A stretch of DNA of 64,000 bases, from the NCBI RefSeq assembly GCF_000190595.1, contig NC_015167.1, forward strand, positions 248,001 to 312,000, in the 5' to 3' direction. The notes beneath the pieces are model-generated. The model was not told the origin of the DNA, made no database searches, and was given only the letters and a program-made list of their open reading frames with translations. Below, piece by piece: positions 55,132-62,378 of the stretch (positions are counted from its first letter, which is position 1; the number at the start of each line of letters is the position of its first letter). Position numbers and translations under genes: made by a program. Source of the stretch: Cellulophaga lytica DSM 7489. Its GTDB lineage: Bacteria > Bacteroidota > Bacteroidia > Flavobacteriales > Flavobacteriaceae.

Positions 55132-56080
55132 ATACTTTTCTTTTTGCTAGTTTGCTTGCAATTACACTTATTATTAAAATTTGTGTTGCGTGAAAAAGCA
55201 TTATAGGCAGTAATATAATGCCTATTGCTGCCATATTACCAAATATTATTTTAGAAAAAACAGTACCATGTACTAATGATTTTTTTGTGCCGCAAAACTG
55301 AGCCGTAATTTTATCTTCTATATTAAAATTAAGCTTTGTAGCTATAAAGCCTGTACTAAAGTAAGTAATGGTAAAAAGAACCAATACACCTGCTAAAAGT
55401 AGTACTAAATCTAATGCAGAGACTGTACTAAAAATATTATTTGTAAAGGATGACGCAAAACTTTTGTAAATTATTAATAATATAATAGACTTGTCAAACA
55501 ATGTAATTTTACTACTGTGTTTTTGTGCAAATGTACCAAGGTAACGTTGCAACAATAAACCTAATACTACAGGCAATATTATTTGTACAATTAGCTTTGT
55601 ATAAATATCTATAAAATTAAAACTTGTTTGGTCATTAGTAACAAATAACCCCATCCATAAGGGTGTAACTAAAATCCCTATAATGCCAGATATACTTGCA
55701 TTAAAAATAGCTGCAGGCATATTACCTTTTGCTATAGAAACCATTACAACAGATGAAGATACTGTAGATGGTAATGCTGCTAAAAAAAAGAATGCAAGCC
55801 AAATAGTTTCTTGCTCTTGGTTTTGTAAAAATGGTTTAACTATTAATACCAAAAGAGGAAACAATATAAAGGTAGCTACTTGCACTAAAATATGCAGTTT
55901 CCAATTCTTTAAACCAGCTTTTAATTTAGACGGACTTAATTTTAATCCGTAAAAAAAGAAAATTAAAGATATACCAACACTACTAATTGTATTTATAACC
56001 TGTTTTACTCCTAGTTCTGGAAAAAAATAGGCCAAAACAATTGCTACAATTATAAACAGTACAAACTTATCAATCTTCAT
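55130..56080 (-). CDS. Bile acid:sodium symporter family (BASS/SBF) transporter
   Basis: The 316-residue protein has about nine to ten hydrophobic segments, with FFFYGLKLSPSKLKAGLKNWKLHILVQ, FFLAALPSTVSSSVVMVSIAKGNMPAAIFNASISGIIGILVTPLW and FCGTKKSLVHGTVFSKIIFG. This is the SBF-like 7 (BASS/YfeH-type) subgroup of putative Na+-coupled organic anion transporters. The cargo is unknown and bile acids are unlikely in this organism. It is a single gene with no recognised promoter element. Confidence 0.88.
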   Translation of the reverse strand: MKIDKFVLFIIVAIVLAYFFPELGVKQVINTISSVGISLIFFFYGLKLSPSKLKAGLKNWKLHILVQVATFILFPLLVLIVKPFLQNQEQETIWLAFFFLAALPSTVSSSVVMVSIAKGNMPAAIFNASISGIIGILVTPLWMGLFVTNDQTSFNFIDIYTKLIVQIILPVVLGLLLQRYLGTFAQKHSSKITLFDKSIILLIIYKSFASSFTNNIFSTVSALDLVLLLAGVLVLFTITYFSTGFIATKLNFNIEDKITAQFCGTKKSLVHGTVFSKIIFGNMAAIGIILLPIMLFHATQILIISVIASKLAKRKV

Positions 56081-56153
56081 AATCTACTTTTCTAAAATAC
56101 AATATTAAGCACTTGTTACTTCACATTAAAAATAATCTCTCTTAAAATACTTT

Positions 56154-56161
56154 TATTTTTG
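56154..56161 (+). promoter_or_regulatory. Possible -7 element upstream of xth
   Basis: TATTTTTG exact match but 75 bases before the ATG at 56237, further than is typical here. Low certainty. Confidence 0.35.
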
Positions 56162-56236
56162 AGGTTAAACCAATTCAATTTTTTAATTTCATCCTAGAAA
56201 TACAATATTTTATTTTAACCCATAAAGTAACGACTA

Positions 56237-57001
56237 ATGCACATAGTATCTTGGAATGTAAATGGTGTACGCGCTGTAGTAAAAAAAGAGTTTTTTGAAT
56301 CTGTAAAATATATGAATCCAGATATACTTTGTATTCAAGAAACTAAAGCACAAGATAATGAGGTTGCGAAGGCACTTTCTCCATTAGAAAACTTTAGTTT
56401 AGCATCTAACTCTGCCAATAAAAAAGGGTATTCTGGTACTGCAACATTAAGTAGCACAAAACCCCTTACTATTAAAGCAGATATTGGTATAGAAGCACAC
56501 GATACTGAAGGTAGAGTACTTTGTACTGAGTATGAAAATTTTTACTTGGTAAATGTTTACGTACCTAATTCTGGTCAAAAATTAGATAGGTTAGAGTACA
56601 GAAAACAGTGGGATAAAGACTTTTTAGACTATTTAAAAAATTTAGAAAAGAAAAAGCCTGTAATTGCTTGTGGCGATTTTAACGTAGCACACAAAGCAAT
56701 AGACCTAAAAAATGATAAAAGTAACTACAATAAAACTGCTGGTTATACACAAACAGAAATTGATGGTATGAACAATTTTATAGCTGATGGTTTTGTAGAT
56801 TCTTTTAGAATGCTACACCCAGATGAAGTTGTTTATACGTTTTGGAGCTACCGTTTTAAATCTAGAGAACGCAATACCGGTTGGCGTATAGATTATTTTT
56901 TAGTAAGCCAATCTATAAAAGACAAAGTTAAAGAGGTAACTGTTTTCTCTGACATTATGGGATCTGACCACTGCCCTATTGGACTTAAAATTGATTTTTA
57001 A
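56237..57001 (+). CDS. xth: Exodeoxyribonuclease III (AP endonuclease)
   Basis: The 254-residue EEP-fold enzyme acts at abasic sites and as a 3'-5' exonuclease in base excision repair. MHIVSWNVNGVRAVVKKEFF, DILCIQETKAQD, NVYVPNSGQKLDRLEYRKQWD, VIACGDFNVAHKAIDL and the final SDIMGSDHCPIGLKIDF contain every metal and catalytic residue. It is typical of the family in length. It precedes the 433-base gap before the alginate locus, and no terminator was recognised behind it. Confidence 0.95.
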   Translation: MHIVSWNVNGVRAVVKKEFFESVKYMNPDILCIQETKAQDNEVAKALSPLENFSLASNSANKKGYSGTATLSSTKPLTIKADIGIEAHDTEGRVLCTEYENFYLVNVYVPNSGQKLDRLEYRKQWDKDFLDYLKNLEKKKPVIACGDFNVAHKAIDLKNDKSNYNKTAGYTQTEIDGMNNFIADGFVDSFRMLHPDEVVYTFWSYRFKSRERNTGWRIDYFLVSQSIKDKVKEVTVFSDIMGSDHCPIGLKIDF

Positions 57002-57152
57002 TTTAAGGTATTAAGTATATAGAATAAAAATTTCTATAGGCGTTTTTTAGTGTTATTAATTATCATAATTTATTAAATATTTATAAATGCAAATTTATAT
57101 TTTAGTCACTACCTTAAATTGTAACATTGTATTTATATAAGGTCAATTATAA

Positions 57153-57179
57153 AAGTTATAAAACAATATTTTATAACTT
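57153..57179. repeat. AT-only inverted repeat
   Basis: AAGTTATAAAA, spacer CAATA, TTTTATAACTT: an 11-base perfect inverted repeat. Without G+C in the stem it is a poor terminator; it could bind a dimeric regulator or simply be chance in AT-rich DNA. Confidence 0.4.
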
Positions 57180-57392
57180 AAAACTGATATTCTGTTATAG
57201 AGTTAAAATTCTTCATTTTTAGGTATTCTATAAATTACTAGCGTACAATCCTCTAGCACGCCAGTATTAACAATGCAATAATAAAAAAATAACACCTTAA
57301 TAACCCATTAGCAACTACGTATTTTTTTATTTATTTTTTTACACTATTAGTAATTTAACAGTCAATAAATTACATTTTTAATTTATAATATA

Positions 57393-57400
57393 TATATTTG
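57393..57400 (+). promoter_or_regulatory. -7 promoter element of the PL6 gene
   Basis: TATATTTG matches TAnnTTTG exactly. It overlaps the left palindrome of the operator (57398-57409), so a bound protein would block polymerase. The ATG is 34 bases downstream. Confidence 0.6.
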
Positions 57401-57421
57401 GTAAACCAATCTGGTTAACCA
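57398..57421. promoter_or_regulatory. Paired palindromic operator before the PL6-PL17 genes
   Basis: Two palindromes, TTGGTAAACCAA (57398-57409) and TGGTTAACCA (57412-57421), whose cores begin 13 bases apart. The same arrangement occurs at 62158-62186 before susC, with 21 of 24 aligned bases identical. TGGT-nn-ACCA symmetry fits a dimeric regulator, for example GntR/FadR type or LacI type. Position over the -7 element suggests repression in the absence of alginate products. Confidence 0.75.
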
Positions 57422-57434
57422 ATTTTATATTTTT

Positions 57435-59762
57435 ATGCAAAAACATACATTATACTTAGCTTTTATACTACTTTTTAGTATTACTTCATGCACACAAAAA
57501 AAGAATACCGTAGCTACTTTACAACAATTTAACACTGCAGTAAAAAATGCACAACCTGGAGATGTAATTACACTGGCTAATGGCGTATGGAACAATACCG
57601 AATTACTTTTTGCTGCAAAAGGCACAGCAGAAAAGCCAATAACTTTAACTGTAGAAGAAAAAGGTAAGGTAACTTTAGAAGGGCAAAGTAACTTACGTAT
57701 TGCAGGTGAACACTTAATTATTAATGGTTTGGTATTTAAAAATGGTTATACTCCCACTAATGAAGTTATCTCTTTTAAACAAAATGCTAAAACTCTTGCA
57801 AATAACACTAGACTAACAGAATGTGTTATAGATAATTTTAGTAACCCAGAACGTCACGAACCAGATACTTGGGTTGCTATATACGGTAAAAATAACCGAA
57901 TTGACCACAACCATTTAACTGGTAAAAAAAATAGAGGTGTTACTATGACGGTTAGGTTAAATTCTAAAGAAAGTCAAGACAACAATCATAAAATAGATCA
58001 CAACTATTTTGGACCTAGACAAAACTTAGGCTCTAACGGTGGTGAGACTTTACGTATTGGAACTAGCCATTTTTCTAGAACAAACTCTAATACTATTGTA
58101 GAAAATAATTATTTTGATAGGTGTAACGGAGAACATGAAATAATCTCTAACAAATCATGTCAAAACACATACAAAAACAATGTTTTTTATGAGTGTACAG
58201 GTACATTAACTATGCGCCACGGTAACAGAACTATGGTAGATGGCAACATATTTATTGGCAACAATAAACCTAGCACAGGTGGTATTAGGATTATTAATGG
58301 TGAGCAAACTGTTATAAATAATTATGGTATTGGATTAACTGGTTACCGTTTTAGAGGTGCTTTTGTTATTATGAACGGAATTTACAATTCTCCTATTAAT
58401 AGGTATGACCAAGTTAAAGATGCTGTTGTAAAAAATAACACTTTTGTTAATAGTAACCACATTCAGTTATGTGCAGGTAGTGATGAAGAACGTAGTGCTC
58501 CTCCTGTAAACTCTGTTATGGAAAATAATATTTTTTATAATGAGAGTAAAGATTCAATTTTTACGGTTTATGATGATATTAATGGTATTACATTTACAAA
58601 TAACATTATTAGTAAAAACATAAAACCAATTACTGATACTGGATTTGTAAGTAAAGATATTGAGTGGGTAAAAAATACAGACGGATTGCTAGTTCCTGCT
58701 AACTCTAACTTAAGAGCTGGTGCTAAATTACCAGGTGAAATTCTTAAAAAAGAAGATACAGGTGTTAACTGGTACTCTAAAAAAAATACTGCTGTTGCCT
58801 TTGGTACTGGTAAAAAAATTACAGTAGAACCAGGTTTAAATACTTTGTTTGAAGCTGTAAATAATTCTTCAGCCGGAGACGTAGTAGAGCTTACTGCTGG
58901 CGAAACTTATACTTTATCAAAAACTATAGCTATAAATCATCCTATTACTATCCTTTCTAATTCAGATAAAAAACCTACTATTTTATTTGAAAAGAAAACC
59001 TTATTTGAAATTAACAATGGAGGCAGCTTAAAATTAACTGGAATTAATTTTGATGGTGAAAGCGCCCCAGACAGAACAGGAAATTCTGTAATTACTACTA
59101 GTAAATACTCAATGAACAAAAATTACAAATTGTTTATAGATAATTGTGACTTTGTAAACTTAGATGTTAACCATTCTTTTGATGCTGTAATGGTGTACAA
59201 AAACACATTTGCAGACACAATTAGTATTAAAAATTCAAAATTTAATACTATTAGTGGTAACGTTTTGGCTTTAGATAAAGAAACTGAAGATATTGGTATC
59301 TATAATGCAGAATATGTAATCTTAAAAAATAATAGTTTTAACAATGTAAATGGTGCTGTTTTAAGTTTACACAGAGGTGGTAAGGATGAAAGTACTTTTG
59401 GTCCGTTTTTAGAATTAGACCATAACACTTTTGACGCTATTGGTTACGGTAAAAGAAATAAATACAATGCTGCAATTAACTTATATGGTGTGCAAGTAAA
59501 TACTATTACCAACAATATATTTAACAACACAAAATCGTTAAAAATGCATTTAGTTGTTGGTGAGCCAATAGTAGATATTTTAAACAATAATTTTTACAAA
59601 TCTGATGGTTTAGAAGTTACTGGTGATCAAAAATACAATGTTAAAAACCTATGGACATTAGATCCTAAATTTAAAGAAGGTACTTATACATTATCTAAAA
59701 ATTCTGACCTTTTAAATAAAGGTACAGATGGCAAAAATTTAGGATTAATTAGTAATAACTAG
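57435..59762 (+). CDS. PL6 alginate lyase lipoprotein (two beta-helix domains)
   Basis: The 775-residue lipoprotein (MQKHTLYLAFILLFSITSCTQ, lipobox Cys) has an N-terminal parallel beta-helix of polysaccharide lyase family 6 and a second beta-helix from about residue 450. HKIDHNYFGPRQNLGSNGGE, HEIISNKSCQNTYKNNVF and LTMRHGNRTMVDGN are PL6 signatures. Lys240 and Arg261 correspond to the catalytic Lys220 and Arg241 reported for the alginate lyase AlyGC, with the same 21-residue spacing. It cleaves alginate (often polyguluronate or mixed blocks) by beta-elimination at the cell surface or in the periplasm. PL17 starts 3 bases downstream, so their products would be processed in series. Confidence 0.93.
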   Translation: MQKHTLYLAFILLFSITSCTQKKNTVATLQQFNTAVKNAQPGDVITLANGVWNNTELLFAAKGTAEKPITLTVEEKGKVTLEGQSNLRIAGEHLIINGLVFKNGYTPTNEVISFKQNAKTLANNTRLTECVIDNFSNPERHEPDTWVAIYGKNNRIDHNHLTGKKNRGVTMTVRLNSKESQDNNHKIDHNYFGPRQNLGSNGGETLRIGTSHFSRTNSNTIVENNYFDRCNGEHEIISNKSCQNTYKNNVFYECTGTLTMRHGNRTMVDGNIFIGNNKPSTGGIRIINGEQTVINNYGIGLTGYRFRGAFVIMNGIYNSPINRYDQVKDAVVKNNTFVNSNHIQLCAGSDEERSAPPVNSVMENNIFYNESKDSIFTVYDDINGITFTNNIISKNIKPITDTGFVSKDIEWVKNTDGLLVPANSNLRAGAKLPGEILKKEDTGVNWYSKKNTAVAFGTGKKITVEPGLNTLFEAVNNSSAGDVVELTAGETYTLSKTIAINHPITILSNSDKKPTILFEKKTLFEINNGGSLKLTGINFDGESAPDRTGNSVITTSKYSMNKNYKLFIDNCDFVNLDVNHSFDAVMVYKNTFADTISIKNSKFNTISGNVLALDKETEDIGIYNAEYVILKNNSFNNVNGAVLSLHRGGKDESTFGPFLELDHNTFDAIGYGKRNKYNAAINLYGVQVNTITNNIFNNTKSLKMHLVVGEPIVDILNNNFYKSDGLEVTGDQKYNVKNLWTLDPKFKEGTYTLSKNSDLLNKGTDGKNLGLISNN

Positions 59763-59765
59763 ATA

Positions 59766-62030
59766 ATGATTGTAAAAAAATATATATGCTTTATTTTAAT
59801 ATGTTTTCTTTTTGCTTGCAAAAAAGATAATAAAGCTGCCATTAAAAATAATGTAGAACAAAATACTGCAAGCCACCCTAGTTTAATACTTACCCAAAAA
59901 GGCGTAAAAAATATTAAAGCACAGTTAGGAACAATTCCTTTGTTTGATAAAACTTTAGAAGATGTTAAACAAGATGTAGATGCAGAGATTAGTAAAGGTA
60001 TTGCTGTTCCTATTCCTAAAGATTTTTCTGGAGGTTATACGCATGAACAGCACAAAAAAAACTTTCTAATACTACAAAAAGCTGGTGTGCTTTATCAAAT
60101 TTTAGATGATGAAAAATATGCTGTATATGTAAGAGATATGTTTTTAGAGTACGCAAAATTATACCCTACTCTTCCTTTACACCCACAAGAAAGATCTTAT
60201 GCAAGAGGAAAACTTTTTTGGCAGTGTTTAAATGATTCTAACTGGTTGGTATATGCTAGCCAAGCATACGATTGTATCTATAATTGGTTATCAAAAGAAG
60301 AAAGAGAACATTTAGAAAATGATTTATTTATTCCGTTTGCCAATTTTATATCAGAAAAAAATCCACAGTTTTTTAATAGAGTACACAACCATAGTACCTG
60401 GGGTAATGTTGCTGTAGGAATGATTGCTCTTGTAATGGATAATGATGAGCTATTACAAAAAGCTCTATACGGACTAAAAACAGATTCTATTGCGGCTAAT
60501 TTAAAAGATGATGATGGTGGATTTATAAAAAATAAAGATCAGAAAGTTGGTTTTTTAGCAAACTTAGATGAACCATTTTCTCCTGACGGATATTATACTG
60601 AAGGTCCTTATTACCAAAGGTATGCTATGTACCCATTTTTAATTTTTGCACAAGCACTAGAAAATAAAAAACCTGAACTTAAAATTTTTGAGCATAAAAA
60701 TGCAGTACTAACAAAAGCTGTAGAAGCATTAATTAACCTAACTGATAAAGACGGAGAGTTTTACACAATTAATGATGCACAAAAAGGAATGTCTTACTAC
60801 TCCAGAGAATTAGTAACAGCTGTAGATATTGCTTACCATTACGGAGGCAATAACCCAGAACTATTAAGTATTGCAAAAAAACAAAATAAAGTAAATTTAG
60901 ACGATACAGGTTTAGCAGTAGCATTGGGTTTAAAAAACAATCTAGATAAACCTTTTAGAAAAAAATCTATTACTTTAACAGATGGTCCAAATGGCAACCA
61001 AGGTGGCATAAGTATATTACGCAATAATAATTTAGAGGTTATTTTTAAATATACAGCACAAGGTCTTAGTCACGGTCATTATGACAAGTTATCTTTTTTT
61101 ATGTACAATAATGGTACAGAGGTTATACAAGATTATGGCTTGGCAAGGTTTGTTAATATAGAACAAAAAGGTGGCGGTAACTACTTAAAAGAAAATACTA
61201 CTTGGGCAAAACAAACAATAGCGCATAATACCGTTATACAAAATGAAACTTCTCATTTTAATGGCAAGTATAGTATAGGTAGCAAAAACCACTCTAACCA
61301 ATACTTATTTAATATTTCTGAAAAAATTAAAGTGGTTAGCGCTAAAGAAAATAACGCATACCCTGGCACAGAGTTACACAGGACTATGGCTATAGTGACA
61401 GACTCTTCTTTTATTAAACAACCATTTGTTTTAGATATTTTTAATGTTATTGGTACATCAACAAACAAATACGATTTGCCTTTCTATTACAAGGGGCAAA
61501 TAATGCAAACAAATTTTAAGTATACACAACAAGCTACATTAAAAACATTAGGAGACAAAAATGGCTATCAACATTTATTTGTAGAGGCTTTAGCAGACGC
61601 ACCAAATAGTAACTTAAAATTTAATTGGATGCACAATAATGTATTTTACACATTAACTTCTGCTACACAAGCAACAGACAAAATTATTTTTGCCAGAATT
61701 GGTGCTAACGATCCAGAATATAATTTAAGAAGAGATCCTACTTTAATCATTAGAAAAACTAATACTAAAAACGCATTATACGTAAATGCCATAGAAGCAC
61801 ATGGTAGCTACAGTCCTGTATCAGAGTTCTCTGTAAATGCTTACAGTAGTATTGCTAAAATAGAAACCCTTTTAAATACTAAAGACTATACAGCTATACG
61901 CATTACAAACAATAATAAACAGTCTAAACTATTTATTTTTTCTAATACAAACCCAGACAAAACTACAGCACATTCAATTACAATTAATGATAATGAATTT
62001 AACTGGGTAGGTTCATACACTTATAACTAA
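59766..62030 (+). CDS. PL17 oligoalginate lyase lipoprotein
   Basis: The 754-residue lipoprotein (VKKYICFILICFLFACKKD, lipobox Cys) has an alpha/alpha-toroid N-terminal domain (DSNWLVYASQAYDCIYNWLS, RVHNHSTWGNVAVGMIAL with Asn208-His209, SPDGYYTEGPYYQRYAMYPF) and a C-terminal beta-sandwich of heparinase II/III type (GLSHGHYDKLSFFMYNNGTE, WAKQTIAHNTVIQNE). Family PL17 enzymes act mainly as exolytic oligoalginate lyases and release unsaturated uronate monomers, which become DEH. It is paired with the endolytic PL6 enzyme 3 bases upstream. Further catabolic genes are not in view. Confidence 0.93.
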   Translation: MIVKKYICFILICFLFACKKDNKAAIKNNVEQNTASHPSLILTQKGVKNIKAQLGTIPLFDKTLEDVKQDVDAEISKGIAVPIPKDFSGGYTHEQHKKNFLILQKAGVLYQILDDEKYAVYVRDMFLEYAKLYPTLPLHPQERSYARGKLFWQCLNDSNWLVYASQAYDCIYNWLSKEEREHLENDLFIPFANFISEKNPQFFNRVHNHSTWGNVAVGMIALVMDNDELLQKALYGLKTDSIAANLKDDDGGFIKNKDQKVGFLANLDEPFSPDGYYTEGPYYQRYAMYPFLIFAQALENKKPELKIFEHKNAVLTKAVEALINLTDKDGEFYTINDAQKGMSYYSRELVTAVDIAYHYGGNNPELLSIAKKQNKVNLDDTGLAVALGLKNNLDKPFRKKSITLTDGPNGNQGGISILRNNNLEVIFKYTAQGLSHGHYDKLSFFMYNNGTEVIQDYGLARFVNIEQKGGGNYLKENTTWAKQTIAHNTVIQNETSHFNGKYSIGSKNHSNQYLFNISEKIKVVSAKENNAYPGTELHRTMAIVTDSSFIKQPFVLDIFNVIGTSTNKYDLPFYYKGQIMQTNFKYTQQATLKTLGDKNGYQHLFVEALADAPNSNLKFNWMHNNVFYTLTSATQATDKIIFARIGANDPEYNLRRDPTLIIRKTNTKNALYVNAIEAHGSYSPVSEFSVNAYSSIAKIETLLNTKDYTAIRITNNNKQSKLFIFSNTNPDKTTAHSITINDNEFNWVGSYTYN

Positions 62031-62157
62031 CTTAATTTTATCTATATGAAAAAAAATGAAATGTCTTTTATCCTAATACAGAGAGTTTTACAAAAAAACT
62101 TATTAATGTGTATTTAATTTTTTTTTAACAAAATTTTTACATATATTCGAAAAGTAT

Positions 62158-62186
62158 AAACTGGTTAACCAGTTTGGTTAACCAAA
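62158..62186. promoter_or_regulatory. Paired palindromic operator before susC
   Basis: AAACTGGTTAACCAGTTT (18-base perfect palindrome, 62158-62175) overlaps TTTGGTTAACCAAA (14-base perfect palindrome, 62173-62186). The cores begin at 62162 and 62175, again 13 bases apart as in the copy before PL6. This is the stronger of the two copies. Confidence 0.78.
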
Positions 62187-62203
62187 TTTAAATAGAGCAC
62201 AAA

Positions 62204-62231
62204 AAAAGGATAGGTGCACGCCTATCCTTTT
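62204..62231 (+). other. Strong hairpin in the presumed susC leader
   Basis: AAAAGGATAGG and CCTATCCTTTT form an 11-bp perfect stem around a TGCACG loop. It has an A-run before and four T after. It lies 17 bases beyond the operator and about 150 bases before the susC ATG, so it could be a terminator/attenuator or an mRNA-stabilising structure. Confidence 0.65.
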
Positions 62232-62378
62232 ACAAATACTTCTTTGGAGGGAAGTAATAAATATGTAGTATAAAAACATATTCTTTACAAAAGTAATGAT
62301 TATTTGCTTTTAGCCTAGAGAAATGGTTTTTAAGTTACTACAGAACACTATTAACTCAATTAAACTAAACAATTAATT

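Larger units (their letters stand above)
57002..57434. other. AT-rich intergenic region before the alginate locus
   Basis: The gap has no convincing ORF. It contains an 11-base perfect inverted repeat (57153-57179), a -7 promoter element (57393-57400) and a paired palindromic operator (57398-57421) just before the PL6 gene. The remainder is very AT rich and I see nothing definable in it. Confidence 0.8.
62031..62378. other. Regulatory gap between PL17 and susC
   Basis: The 348-base gap holds a paired operator (62158-62186) and a strong hairpin (62204-62231), followed by about 150 bases of AT-rich presumed leader. No exact TAnnTTTG element was found in it. A 23-codon frame at 62046 is probably not real. 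Confidence 0.8.

Noticed and set aside
62046-62117. A 23-codon ORF between PL17 and susC
   Set aside because: It is short, AT rich, without a recognisable motif, and lies in the regulatory gap. Chance is the simplest explanation.
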